A DNA stretch of 64,000 bases from Allonocardiopsis opalescens (GTDB taxonomy: Bacteria; Actinomycetota; Actinomycetes; Streptosporangiales; Streptosporangiaceae). Every line of letters starts with the position of its first letter. Positions within the stretch are counted from its first letter, which is position 1. Location: assembly GCF_003002095.1 (NCBI RefSeq), contig NZ_PVZC01000002.1, positions 248,001 to 312,000 of the forward strand. The letters run 5' to 3'. The notes below the pieces were generated by a model, which ran no database searches, was not told the origin of the DNA, and was given only the letters and a program-made list of their open reading frames with translations. Position numbers and translations under genes: made by a program. Below, piece by piece: positions 27,845 through 36,993 of this stretch.

Positions 27845-27967
27845 GACGGCTCCTCCCCTCACTCCCCCAACGCCACCGAAGCACAAGCGCAGGAACGGAA
27901 CCAGATGAAAGACGCAGGTCAGACCAGACGGACACCCAGGTCGCACCTCACCGCCACACGGAGGCGG

Positions 27968-29362
27968 TCACTGCGCCAGCGGAACCCGCACCGTGACGGT
28001 CGTGCCCTCGCCCGGGGCGGTGGTGAGGCCGGTTTCGCCGCCGTGGGCTTCGGCGATGGCGTGGACGATGGACAGGCCGAGGCCGCTGCCGCCGGTGGGG
28101 GTGCGGCGGCCGCGGTAGAAGCGGTCGAAGACGCGGGCGGCGTCCTCGGTGGGCATGCCGGGGCCCTGGTCGGCGATTTCGAGGACGGCGGAGTCCTCGT
28201 CGCGGCGCAGGGAGACGCGGGTGGGGGTGTCGGGCGGGGTGTGCTCGCGGACGTTGGCGAGGAGGTTGGCGAGGACCTGGCGGAAGCGGGTCTCGTCGAT
28301 GGTGCCGTCCAGGGTGTCGGGGACGTCGACCTCCAGGGGGCGGGCGGGCTCGACGGCGGCGGCGTCGGCGACGGCGTCGTTGACGAGGGGGACGAGGTCG
28401 GTGCGGGCGAACTCCAGGGAGCCGGGGCGGTCGAGCCGGGCGAGTTCGAGGAGTTCGGCGACGAGGCGGCTCATCCGCTCGGCCTCGCTCTCGATCCTGC
28501 GCATGGCGCCGCCGATCTGGTCGGGCGGGATGGCGCCCTGGCGGTACAGCTCGGCGTAGCCGCGGATGGTGGTGAGGGGGGTGCGCAGTTCGTGGGAGGC
28601 GTCGGCGGCGAAGGCGCGCACCCGCCGCTCGGAGCGGAGCCGGGCCTGGAATGCCTGCTCGATCCGGCCGAGCATGGTGTTGATGGCGACGGCGAGGCGG
28701 CCGGCCTCGCTGTCGCGTTCGGCGCCGGGCATCCGCTCGGAGAGGTCCTCGCCGGCGCTGATCCGGTCGGCGGTGGTGGCCATCCGGTCCAGCGGGGCCA
28801 GACCGCGGGCGATCAGGCCCCGGCCCGCGAGGGCGAGGGCGGCGATGAGCAGGCCGGAGACGACCAGTTGGATCAGGACCAGCTGCTGCGGCAAAATCTG
28901 CGCGTTGTCGGTGGGGATGGCCACCACGATCACGCCCTGCTCGTTGACCCGCACGGTGGCGCGGTGCGCGGGCACGCTCGACGGCGGACCCTCCAGGTCG
29001 AAGATCTCGCCGTCGCCGGCCCGGCGCAGCAGCCAGGCGAAGGAGTAGCGGTCCAGCCGGTCGAGCACCACGTCGGGCCGGGGGGTGTCGCCCCAGGTGT
29101 TCGTGATCGCGCCGGTCGCCGGGTCCAGCACCGCCACGAAGTAGGGCGAGGGGCTGGGCGAGTCGGCGGCGGTACTGGACACGGTCTCGTCCACCCGGGT
29201 CACGGCGCGGGCCGCGGCCACCTGCAGCTCGACGTCCAGCCGCTCCATCATGAAGGTGTGCAGCACGATCGCGCTGATCAGCGAGGTGGCGAGCAGCCCG
29301 GCCGAGGTCACCAGGATCAGGCCGACCATCAGCCGGCTGCGCAGCGTGGACGGGCGCCTCAC
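27968..29362 (-). CDS. Membrane sensor histidine kinase
   Basis: A 464-residue sensor kinase of the CutS/MprB/TcrY-like group. TM1 is at about residues 13-35, an extracytoplasmic domain reaches about residue 160, and TM2 is near 165-187. HAMP, HisKA with ASHELRTPLT and HATPase (ADQGPGMP, GLGLSIVHAI) follow. It is transcribed downstream of its response regulator with a 64-base gap. The signal is unknown. The radical SAM gene begins 123 bases further downstream and could be cotranscribed. Confidence 0.93.
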   Translation of the reverse strand: MRRPSTLRSRLMVGLILVTSAGLLATSLISAIVLHTFMMERLDVELQVAAARAVTRVDETVSSTAADSPSPSPYFVAVLDPATGAITNTWGDTPRPDVVLDRLDRYSFAWLLRRAGDGEIFDLEGPPSSVPAHRATVRVNEQGVIVVAIPTDNAQILPQQLVLIQLVVSGLLIAALALAGRGLIARGLAPLDRMATTADRISAGEDLSERMPGAERDSEAGRLAVAINTMLGRIEQAFQARLRSERRVRAFAADASHELRTPLTTIRGYAELYRQGAIPPDQIGGAMRRIESEAERMSRLVAELLELARLDRPGSLEFARTDLVPLVNDAVADAAAVEPARPLEVDVPDTLDGTIDETRFRQVLANLLANVREHTPPDTPTRVSLRRDEDSAVLEIADQGPGMPTEDAARVFDRFYRGRRTPTGGSGLGLSIVHAIAEAHGGETGLTTAPGEGTTVTVRVPLAQ

Positions 29363-29426
29363 GGCCGGACCGCGAGGTCCGCCGGACGCCCAGCCCTCCG
29401 CCCACCCATCCAGGGGCGGCGCCCGC

Positions 29427-30146
29427 TCATCCGGCGGCGCTCCCCCCGCCCGGCGGGCGCAGGGCGTAGCCGATGCCGCGCTGGGTGTGGATCAGCGGTG
29501 GGCCGAGCGGGTCGAGTTTGCGGCGCAGGTAGCTGACGTAGGTCTCGACGATCTGGGACTGGCCGGCGTAGTCCCAGCCCCAGACGTTCTCCAGCAGCTG
29601 GGCGCGGGTGAGCACCCGGCCGGGGTGGCTCATCAGGTACGCGAGCAGCCGGAACTCGGTCGGCGAGAGTTCGACGCGGTTGCCGCCGCGCCGTACCGTC
29701 CAGGTGGCCTCGTCGAGCTCCACGTCGGCGACGCGCAGCACGTTGTCCTGGGGGCCGGACTCGCGGTGGGTGCGGCGCAGCAGGGCGCGGACCCGCGCGA
29801 CCAGGGCCTCCACAGAGAAGGGCTTGGTGACGTAGTCGTCGCCGCCGAGGGAGAGCCCGGTGACGGTGTCGGACGGGGTGTCGCGTGCGGTCAGGTAGAT
29901 GACGGGCACGTCGTCGCCTTCGGCACGCAGCCGCCGGCAGATCTCGAAGCCGTCGACGTCGGGCAGCATCACGTCGAGCACGATCACGTCGGGTCTGCGG
30001 GAGCGGGCGCTGCTCAGCCCCTCCTCGCCGCCGCTGGCGGTGCTGACCGCGAAGCCGTGGAAGGTGAGCGCGGCCTGCACCAGGTCCCGGATGTTGGGCT
30101 CGTCGTCGATGACGAGCACGTGCGGTGCGGAGACTGCTTCGGTCAT
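29427..30146 (-). CDS. OmpR-family response regulator
   Basis: A 239-residue regulator. The receiver has VIDDEPN, the phospho-acceptor in VIVLDVMLPD and VTKPF; the C-terminal winged helix ends in HTQRGIGYALRPP. The ATG at 30146 has AGGAC just upstream and begins directly before the receiver fold. It forms a two-component system with the kinase that follows. Targets cannot be inferred from this window. Confidence 0.94.
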   Translation of the reverse strand: MTEAVSAPHVLVIDDEPNIRDLVQAALTFHGFAVSTASGGEEGLSSARSRRPDVIVLDVMLPDVDGFEICRRLRAEGDDVPVIYLTARDTPSDTVTGLSLGGDDYVTKPFSVEALVARVRALLRRTHRESGPQDNVLRVADVELDEATWTVRRGGNRVELSPTEFRLLAYLMSHPGRVLTRAQLLENVWGWDYAGQSQIVETYVSYLRRKLDPLGPPLIHTQRGIGYALRPPGGGSAAG

Positions 30147-30645
30147 GTCCTGTCCAGCTCGTCGTGGCCCGGCCGGTCGGCAGGGTTCCGGCACAGGATA
30201 GGGCCCGGTGGAAGGGCGCGCCGTCCTGCCACCGGGCCGCTACCAGCGGCGGTCGGCGCCGAGCGCTGCCTACCGCCGCCTTCTTCCTGGGCGCCGCGCG
30301 CCGAGTTCGCGCGGACGCCGGGTCCGGCCGCCGGGCGACCGGCCACGCTCCGGTTCCGCCCGCCGTCCTTGGTCCTGGTCGCGCCGCTGGTGTTCGTCGC
30401 TTCTGGTCGCCGCTCGCACGCTCCGGTCGCCACCGGCTCCAGTGAACCGGGCGGAGCTGGGACGGGGCCGAACAATGGCTGGGATTTCACTGAGCGATGC
30501 CCGCCGCCGGGCGATGGCGGCGTTCCTCCAGGTCAGAGCTTCACCGACACCGTCGTGCTCATATGAGCAAGATCGCTCTCAAATGTTGCATGCGTGTGAA
30601 GTGCGGATTTACGGTGTGTTGCCAGCATCACAACTGGAGGACTCA
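30147..30645. other. Divergent intergenic region, 499 bp
   Basis: No gene was recognised in the first 400 bases. The last 100 bases are AT-richer and hold the control region of the sugar operon, listed separately. Confidence 0.6.
30556..30615 (+). promoter_or_regulatory. Operator palindrome and promoter of the sugar operon
   Basis: The perfect palindrome TGCTCATATGAGCA lies at 30556-30569. A promoter TTGCAT (30586-30591), 18-bp spacer, TACGGT (30610-30615) follows, placing the transcript start near 30622, ahead of the binding-protein ATG. The palindrome is a plausible site for the SorC-type regulator encoded within the operon; that pairing is inferred. Confidence 0.6.
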
Positions 30646-31638
30646 ATGCGTGGCATCCCACTTCTCGGAGCACTCGCCGGCGTCTCCGCCGCGGCGCTCC
30701 TGTCAGCGTGTTCGGTGTCGACCACCCCGGGCGGGGACGCGGCCGGCGGCGACAGCGGCTCCGACGGCTCGCTGGTCATCGGTTTCAGCCAGGCCACCCA
30801 GCAGTCCCCCTTCTACGTGCAGCTGCGCGAGGGCGCGGAGGCCGCGGCCGGGGACGCCGGAGCCGAACTGTACTTCGCCGACGCCGGCGGTGATGTGACC
30901 CAGCAGAACAACGACATCCAGGACCTGATCACCCGCCAGGTCGACGTACTGCTGGTGAACCCGGTCGACCCCGAGGGCATCGCGCCGGGCATCGCGGCCG
31001 CCGAGGCGGCGGGCGTGCCGGTGGTCACCGTCGACCGCCCGGTGCCCGAGGGCGCCACCGCCCACGTGGGCCGGGACAACGAGGCGATGGGCGAACTGGT
31101 CGGCGAGCGGCTGGCCGAGGAGCTGGGCTCCGAGGGCGGCACCGTCATCGAGATCCAGGGCGACGCGGGCGGCGCCGTCGCCCGGGACCGCAGCGCCGGC
31201 TTCCACCGGGCGGTCGAGGGCAATGACGCGATCGAGATCGTCGAGGGCCCCTACGCCAACTACATCCGGTCCGAGGCCGTCACCGCGATGCAGGACCTGA
31301 TCCAGACCAACCCCGACGTCGTCGCGGTGTACGCGCACAACGACGACATGGCGCTGGGCGCCCTCCAGGTGCTGCGCGAGAACGGCCGCGACGACGTGCT
31401 GGTGGCGGGCGTGGACGGCCTGATGGAGGCGGTCGAGGCGATCGCCGACGACGGCCCCTACGTGGCCACCGCCCTCAACGACCCCATCGCGCTGGGCGAG
31501 CAGGCGGTGCAGACGGTGGTGGCCGTCGACGCGGGCGAGGAGGTCGAGCCGGTGATCGACGCGGGCACCGCGCTGGTCGACACCGCCAACGCGGCCGACT
31601 ACGTCGGCGACGGCGTCTTCGCCCGCGACCAGGGATGA
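30646..31638 (+). CDS. Sugar ABC transporter substrate-binding lipoprotein (RbsB-like)
   Basis: A 330-residue periplasmic-binding-protein type 1 lipoprotein. The signal ends in lipobox LLSAC (Cys about residue 22), followed by a Gly/Ser/Asp linker. The mature fold shows QATQQSPFYVQLREGAEAAA, NPVDPEGIAPGI, VPVVTVDRPV and YAHNDDMALGALQVL, typical of ribose/pentose/polyol receptors. GGAGG precedes the ATG by 6 bases. It captures the substrate for the RbsA/RbsC-like transporter at 35.4-38.0 kb. A strong hairpin follows it, which usually lets the receptor be made in excess. Confidence 0.92.
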   Translation: MRGIPLLGALAGVSAAALLSACSVSTTPGGDAAGGDSGSDGSLVIGFSQATQQSPFYVQLREGAEAAAGDAGAELYFADAGGDVTQQNNDIQDLITRQVDVLLVNPVDPEGIAPGIAAAEAAGVPVVTVDRPVPEGATAHVGRDNEAMGELVGERLAEELGSEGGTVIEIQGDAGGAVARDRSAGFHRAVEGNDAIEIVEGPYANYIRSEAVTAMQDLIQTNPDVVAVYAHNDDMALGALQVLRENGRDDVLVAGVDGLMEAVEAIADDGPYVATALNDPIALGEQAVQTVVAVDAGEEVEPVIDAGTALVDTANAADYVGDGVFARDQG

Positions 31639-31646
31639 GCCCCGGT

Positions 31647-31678
31647 GGTGCGCGCCGCCGCTGAGGGCGGCGCGCACC
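31647..31678 (+). terminator. Intra-operon hairpin after the binding-protein gene
   Basis: A 13-bp perfect stem (GGTGCGCGCCGCC and its complement) with a 6-base loop starts 8 bases after the stop and has no T-run. Placed inside the operon, it more likely attenuates or protects mRNA than fully terminates. Confidence 0.65.
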
Positions 31679-31763
31679 GCCGGTACCAAACCGCACGGCA
31701 GTACAGGCGACACGAACGGTACGGCGGGCACGGCACCGCCGTCGAAAAGGGGGAACGACGCTG

Positions 31764-32819
31764 ATGGCACAGACCATGCGGGCCGCGGTGCTGCACGGGC
31801 CGGGCGACATCCGGGTGGAGGACGTCCCGGTGCCCGAGCCGGGGCCCGGGGAGGTGCTGGTGCGGGTGGCGGCGTGCGGGGTGTGCGGCTCCGACATCGC
31901 GCGGATGCTGCTGCCCGGCGGCTCCTACCACCTGCCGATCGTCTGCGGCCACGAGTTCGCCGGCCACGTCGTGGAGTTCGGTGCCGAGGTGACCGGCCCG
32001 GACGCGCCCCGGCTGGGCGACCTGGTCACCGTGCCGCCGCTGATCCCGTGCCGGCGCTGCGGCCCGTGCGTGCGCGGCTGGTTCAGCCTGTGCGAGGACT
32101 ACGACTACTTCGGCAGCCGCCGCGACGGCGCCTACGCCGAGTACGTGACGGTGCCCGTCGGCAATCTGCTGGTGCTGCCGCCCGAGGTGGACCCGCGCGC
32201 CGCCGCCATGCTCGACCCCGCCGCCATCGCGCTGCACGCGCTGTGGCGCACCCCGCTGCGCACCGGGCAGCGGGTGGCGGTCGTCGGCGCCGGCCCGATC
32301 GGCCTGTTCGCAGTGCAGTGGGCGCGGCTGGCGGGCGCCGCCGAGGTGCTGGCCGTCGACGTGAACGACCGCAAGGCGGCGATGGCCGTGGAGGCCGGCG
32401 CCACCCACACCGCGAGCGGCCGGGACGCGGCGGTGGAGCTGGCGGGCGGCGGCTACGACGTGGTGGTGGAGTCGGCCGGCGTGCCGCCCACCATCGAGAT
32501 GGCCGTGGCGCTGAGCGCGCGGCGCGGCCACGCCGTCTTCATCGGCATCCCGCACGAGACCGTCGGGCTGCCCGAGAAGACCTTCGGCGCCTTCCTGCGC
32601 CGGGAGGTCAGCCTGCACGGGGCGTGGAACTCCTTCTCCGCGCCCTTCCCCGGCGACGAGTGGCGCACCGCGGCCGCGGCCATCGCCTCCGGCGAGCTGA
32701 AGTGGGAGTTCATGATCACCCACGATCTGGGGCTGGCGGAGCTGCCCGACACCATGCGGCAGCTGGGCGAGCGCTCGATCTTCAGCTCCAAGGTGCTGTT
32801 CCGGCCCGGTTCGGACTGA
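31764..32819 (+). CDS. Zinc-dependent medium-chain alcohol/polyol dehydrogenase
   Basis: A 351-residue MDR enzyme. The catalytic zinc region is CGVCGSD and CGHEFAG, the structural zinc site has four cysteines in CRRCGPCVRGWFSLC, and the nucleotide fold shows VVGAGPIGLFAVQWARLAGA with Asp in VDVND favouring NAD. It resembles galactitol-1-phosphate/sorbitol/threonine dehydrogenases. In the operon it would oxidise an imported alditol or sugar (or its phosphate) to a keto form for the FGGY kinase. The exact substrate is unknown. Confidence 0.88.
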   Translation: MAQTMRAAVLHGPGDIRVEDVPVPEPGPGEVLVRVAACGVCGSDIARMLLPGGSYHLPIVCGHEFAGHVVEFGAEVTGPDAPRLGDLVTVPPLIPCRRCGPCVRGWFSLCEDYDYFGSRRDGAYAEYVTVPVGNLLVLPPEVDPRAAAMLDPAAIALHALWRTPLRTGQRVAVVGAGPIGLFAVQWARLAGAAEVLAVDVNDRKAAMAVEAGATHTASGRDAAVELAGGGYDVVVESAGVPPTIEMAVALSARRGHAVFIGIPHETVGLPEKTFGAFLRREVSLHGAWNSFSAPFPGDEWRTAAAAIASGELKWEFMITHDLGLAELPDTMRQLGERSIFSSKVLFRPGSD

Positions 32820-32912
32820 GGGCCGGCGCGTCATGGCAGGCTCGGCCCGAGTCCGGCCGGCGGCGGCCCACCGCCGCCCGGCCGCCACGGTGAGCAGACA
32901 GGAGTCACCCCG

Positions 32913-34439
32913 ATGAGCGCACTGCTGGCCATCGACCTGGGGACGGAGGGGGCGCGCGTCGCCGTCTACGCGTCCGACGGCACCCTGCTGGGTGCCGGCG
33001 ACGCCGGCTACCGCACCGACTTCCCCCGGCCCGGCTGGGCCGAGCAGGACCCCGAGTCCTGGTGGCGGGCCACGGTGTCCGCCACCCGCGCCGCGCTGGC
33101 GGCGGCCGGGCGGCCCGCGGTGGCGGGGGTGGCGGTCGCCACCACCGCCTCCACCGTCGCGGTGCTGGACGCCGCCGGGCGGCCGCTGCGCCCGGCGCTG
33201 CTGTGGATGGACGGGCGCGCGGGCGCCGAGGCCGAGCTGACCCGGCGGCTGGACCACCCGGCGCTGCGCTACAGCGGCGGCAGCGACGCCGTTGAGTGGC
33301 TGGTGCCCAAGGCCATGTGGCTGGCGCGCAACGAGCCCGAGACCTACCGGGCCGCGCACCGCATCACCGAGGCCGTCGACTACCTGGTGTGGCGGCTGAC
33401 CGGGCAGTGGGTGGGCTCGCAGCTCAACGCGGTGTGCAAGTGGAACTACGACCCCCGCGGCGTCGGCATCGACGACGGCCTCTACCAGCGGCTGGGCATC
33501 GGTGAGCTGCGCGAGAAGCTGCCGGAGCGGGTGGAGCCCGTCGGCACGCCCATCGGTGAGGTGCGGCCGGAGGTCCGCGAGGAGCTGGGCCTGACCGGGC
33601 CCGCCCTGGTCGCCTCGGGCGGCATCGACGCGCACCTGTCGCTGCTGGCCATCGGCGACGCCGGGCCGGGGGCGGTGTCGATCGTGTGCGGCACCTCCAA
33701 CGCCTTCGTCACCGAGACCACCGAACCCGTCTTCACCGACACCGTCTGGGGCCCCTACCCCGACGCGCTGCGGCCGGGCCGCTGGCTGGTGGAGGGCGGC
33801 CAGGTGACGGCGGGCTCGGTGCTGCGCTGGGTCGGCGAGGAGCTGCTCGGCCGGCCCAGGGAGCGAATCGGCGGGCTGATCGAGGAGGCGGCCGCGCTGC
33901 CGCCGGTGGAACACGGCCTGCTGGTGCTCGACTACTTCATGGGCAACCGCACCCCGCTGCGCGACCCCCGGCTGCGCGGCGCGGTTCTGGGCCTGACCCT
34001 GGGCGCCACCCCGCAGCAGCTGTACCGGGCCGCCGCCGAGGGCGTCGCCTACGGCACCCGCCAGGTGCTCGACTCCTTCACGGCGGGCGGGGTCCCGGTG
34101 GGCGACATCTTCGTCTCCGGCGGCATCCGGCACAACCGGCTCTGGCTCCAGGCCACCGCCGACGTGCTGGAGCGGCCGCTGCGGCTGGTCGCCGGGGACA
34201 ACCTCACCCTGCGGGCCTGCTCGGTGATCGCGGCCGCGGGCACCGGCCGCTACGCCACGCTGGCGGAGGCGTCGGCGAGCTTCGCCCCGGCCACCACGGT
34301 GATCGAGCCCCGGCCCGAGCACGCCGCCGCCTACCGGCGCGGCTACGCCGACTACCTGTCCGCCACCGGCGCCACCCGCGAGATCTCCCACCGGCTCAGC
34401 GCCGGGTCCGCGGCGCCCCGCGAGGAGGTGCGGCCATGA
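32913..34439 (+). CDS. FGGY-family carbohydrate kinase
   Basis: A 508-residue two-domain kinase. It begins LLAIDLGTEGARV (phosphate 1 loop) and contains the central GGIDAH segment with the likely catalytic Asp, VCGTSNAF, and DYFMGNRTPLRDP. The last is typical of ribulokinase/ribitol/erythritol kinases rather than glycerol kinase. It phosphorylates a sugar or alditol with ATP. The gene ends in an ATGA overlap with the SorC regulator. Xylulokinase or D-ribulokinase activity are the leading guesses. Confidence 0.88.
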   Translation: MSALLAIDLGTEGARVAVYASDGTLLGAGDAGYRTDFPRPGWAEQDPESWWRATVSATRAALAAAGRPAVAGVAVATTASTVAVLDAAGRPLRPALLWMDGRAGAEAELTRRLDHPALRYSGGSDAVEWLVPKAMWLARNEPETYRAAHRITEAVDYLVWRLTGQWVGSQLNAVCKWNYDPRGVGIDDGLYQRLGIGELREKLPERVEPVGTPIGEVRPEVREELGLTGPALVASGGIDAHLSLLAIGDAGPGAVSIVCGTSNAFVTETTEPVFTDTVWGPYPDALRPGRWLVEGGQVTAGSVLRWVGEELLGRPRERIGGLIEEAAALPPVEHGLLVLDYFMGNRTPLRDPRLRGAVLGLTLGATPQQLYRAAAEGVAYGTRQVLDSFTAGGVPVGDIFVSGGIRHNRLWLQATADVLERPLRLVAGDNLTLRACSVIAAAGTGRYATLAEASASFAPATTVIEPRPEHAAAYRRGYADYLSATGATREISHRLSAGSAAPREEVRP

Positions 34440-35425
34440 GCGCCCCCGCCCCGGAGCCGGAGTACGAGCAGCTGCTGTACCAGGTCGCGTCGCTGTACTA
34501 CGAGAGCGGCCAGACCCAGGAGCAGATCGGCCGCGCCCTGCACCTGACCCGCTGGAAGGTGGGCCGGATGCTCACCGAGGCGCGCGAGGTCGGGATCGTG
34601 CGGATCGACGTGGTGCACCCGCGCTCGCGGATCCGCACCGCCGAGCGGGCCCTGGTGGAGCGGTACGGGCTGCGCGACGCCGTCGTGGTGGCGCACCGCG
34701 ACGGCGCCACGGCCCCGCACGAGCTGACGGCGCTGGTGGCGCGGGCCGCCGCCGACTACCTGGCCGCGTTGCGGCCCGCGCCGCGGCTGCTGGGGGTGTC
34801 GTGGGGCCGCACCCTGGACGCGGTGGCCGCCGCGCTGCCCTCGGGCTGGACCTCGGGTGTGCACGTGGTGCAGGTCAACGGCGGCCTGAGCCGGTCCAGG
34901 ACCCCCACCTCGGCGCACGACATGGCCAGCAGGATCGCCCACCACGGCGCCGGCACGGTGACGCTGCTGCCGGTCCCGGCGATCGTGGAGCAGGAGGCGA
35001 CCCGCCGCGCCCTGGAGAGCGACCGCGCCGTCTCCGACGTGCTCGACCTGGCCGCCCGCGCCGACGCCTACCTGTTCAGCCCGGGCGGGATGACCCGCGA
35101 CTCGGTGTTGGTGGACTCCGGCTACATCACCCCCGCCGACCTGGACCGCCTGTCGGCGGCCGGCGCGGTCGGCGACGTGATGAGCCGCTTCATCGACGCC
35201 GAGGGCCGTGTGGTGGACGCCGGTCTCGACGGCCGCACCCTGGGCCTGTCGCTGGACGCGCTGCGCGCCGGGGACACCTCGGTGGCCGTCGTCGCGGGCC
35301 CGGCCAAGCTCGCGGTCTGCCGGGCGGTGCTGGCGGGCCGGATGTGCAAGGTGCTGATCACCGAGCAGCGCACCGCCCGCTCCCTGCTGGAGCCGGCGCG
35401 AACCCCGTCCGGGAGCGTGACATGA
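34436..35425 (+). CDS. SorC/DeoR-type sugar-binding regulator
   Basis: A 329-residue regulator. The N-terminal HTH (YYESGQTQEQIGRALHLTRW) precedes a sugar-phosphate-binding SorC domain (LLGVSWGRTLDAVA, LFSPGGM, DVMSRFIDAEG). Such proteins (DeoR of Bacillus, EryD, LsrR) repress catabolic operons until a phosphorylated intermediate binds. It is inside the operon, overlapping the kinase and the ATPase genes by 4 bases each, so autoregulation is expected. The palindrome at 30556-30569 is its likely target. Confidence 0.9.
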   Translation: MSAPAPEPEYEQLLYQVASLYYESGQTQEQIGRALHLTRWKVGRMLTEAREVGIVRIDVVHPRSRIRTAERALVERYGLRDAVVVAHRDGATAPHELTALVARAAADYLAALRPAPRLLGVSWGRTLDAVAAALPSGWTSGVHVVQVNGGLSRSRTPTSAHDMASRIAHHGAGTVTLLPVPAIVEQEATRRALESDRAVSDVLDLAARADAYLFSPGGMTRDSVLVDSGYITPADLDRLSAAGAVGDVMSRFIDAEGRVVDAGLDGRTLGLSLDALRAGDTSVAVVAGPAKLAVCRAVLAGRMCKVLITEQRTARSLLEPARTPSGSVT

Positions 35426-36993
35426 CCCCCCAGACCGACACCTCCGCGCCGGCGCCCGCCGACCCGCCGCTGCTCCAGATGCGCGGCATCGTCAAGCGCT
35501 TCCCCGGCACGCTGGCCTGCGACCGGGCCGAGCTGTCGGTGCGGGCCGGGGAGGTGCACTGCCTGCTCGGCGAGAACGGCGCCGGCAAGAGCACCCTGAT
35601 GAAGATCCTGGCCGGCTCCTACCAGCCCGACGGCGGCGAGATGCTGCTGGACGGCCGGCCGCTGCGGCCGGCCTCGCCCAGCGCGGGCCTGGCCGCCGGC
35701 ATCTCCGTCATCTACCAGGAACTGGACCTGCTGCCCGACCTCACCGTGGCGCAGAACCTGTTCCTCGGCGGCGACGCCCCCGGCCGCAAGCGCTCCGAGC
35801 GGCCGCTGAAGTCCTTCGGCTTCGCGCTGCGCAAGCGCCGCCGGCTCACCGCCGCCACCGAGGTGCTGCGCCGGCTCGGCGCGGACTTCCCGGCCTCGGC
35901 CGTGGTCCGCGAGCTGCCGATCGCGGCGCAGCAGCTCACCGCGATCGCCCGCGCGCTGACCGGGGAGGCCCGGGTCATCGTGATGGACGAGCCCTCGGCC
36001 ACGCTCGGCGCCGCCGACCTGGCGTCGGTCTTCGAGGTCATCCGCTCGCTGACCGCCCGGGGCTGCGCCGTCATCTACATCTCGCACCGGCTGGACGAGG
36101 TGATGGAGATCGGCGACCGGGCCACGGTGCTGCGCGACGGCCGCACCGCCGGGGTCTTCGAGCTGGCCGAAACCACCCAGGAGCAGCTGGTCGCCGCCAT
36201 GATCGGCGAGTCCAGGGAGCTGGTGAACCGCACCGAGCGACCCCGCCCGGAGGGCGCGCCGCTGCTGGAGGTGGACCGGGCGCACATCCCAGGTGTGCTG
36301 GACGTGTCCGGCATCGAGGTGCGGCCGGGCGAGATCGTCGGCCTGGCCGGGCTCGGCGGGGCCGGGCGCACCACCCTGCTGCGGGCGCTGTTCGGCGACG
36401 GCCGCGCCGCCGTCACCGCCCGGCTGGACGGGCGCCCACTGCGCACCGGCGATCCCCGCGCGGCGGCGCGGGCCGGCCTGGCGCTGGTCCCGGAGAGCCG
36501 CAAGGAGCAGGGCCTGCTGCTGGGCTTGTCGGTGGCGCGCAACGCCGCCGTCGCCTCGCTGGGCCGGCCGCCGTGGCTGCGGCCGCACCGGCTGGCCGCC
36601 CGGCTGACCCGCCCGGTCCTGGCCGACCTGGGCGTGCGGCACGCCTCCGCCGGGCAGCCGGTCGGGCAGCTGTCGGGCGGCAACCAGCAGAAGGTGGTGC
36701 TGGCCAAGTGGATCACCCGGGGCACCACCCGGGTGCTGCTGCTCGACGAGCCGAGCCGGGGCCTGGACATCGGCGCCAAGGCCGACCTGTACCGGCAGGT
36801 GCGGCGGCTGGCCGACGACGGCGTCGCGGTGCTGCTGGCCAGCAGCGAGCTGACCGAGCTGACCGCGAACGCCGACACCATCTGGGTGCTGCACGAGGGG
36901 CGCAACATCGCCCGCTACGACCCGCGCACCACCCCCGAGCACGTGATCGCGCACGCCGTTATCACCGGAGCGAGTACGGGAGCGACACCTTGA
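35422..36993 (+). CDS. Sugar ABC transporter ATPase with two nucleotide-binding domains (RbsA-like)
   Basis: A 523-residue protein of two ABC domains. Domain 1 has Walker A GENGAGKST and Walker B VIVMDEPSATL. Its signature (ELPIAAQQLTAIARAL) lacks the usual LSGG. Domain 2 has a degenerate Walker A (GLGGAGRTT), signature LSGGNQQKVVLAKW and Walker B LLLDEPSRGLD. This asymmetry is normal for RbsA/XylG/MglA. It drives uptake through the RbsC-like permease. The ATG overlaps the regulator stop (ATGA); its own stop overlaps the permease TTG (TTGA). Confidence 0.93.
   Translation: MTPQTDTSAPAPADPPLLQMRGIVKRFPGTLACDRAELSVRAGEVHCLLGENGAGKSTLMKILAGSYQPDGGEMLLDGRPLRPASPSAGLAAGISVIYQELDLLPDLTVAQNLFLGGDAPGRKRSERPLKSFGFALRKRRRLTAATEVLRRLGADFPASAVVRELPIAAQQLTAIARALTGEARVIVMDEPSATLGAADLASVFEVIRSLTARGCAVIYISHRLDEVMEIGDRATVLRDGRTAGVFELAETTQEQLVAAMIGESRELVNRTERPRPEGAPLLEVDRAHIPGVLDVSGIEVRPGEIVGLAGLGGAGRTTLLRALFGDGRAAVTARLDGRPLRTGDPRAAARAGLALVPESRKEQGLLLGLSVARNAAVASLGRPPWLRPHRLAARLTRPVLADLGVRHASAGQPVGQLSGGNQQKVVLAKWITRGTTRVLLLDEPSRGLDIGAKADLYRQVRRLADDGVAVLLASSELTELTANADTIWVLHEGRNIARYDPRTTPEHVIAHAVITGASTGATP

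Noticed and set aside
31599-34391. 930-residue minus-strand open frame opposite the dehydrogenase and kinase genes
   Set aside because: It is antisense to two clear enzyme genes and has no domain, start signal or proper composition.
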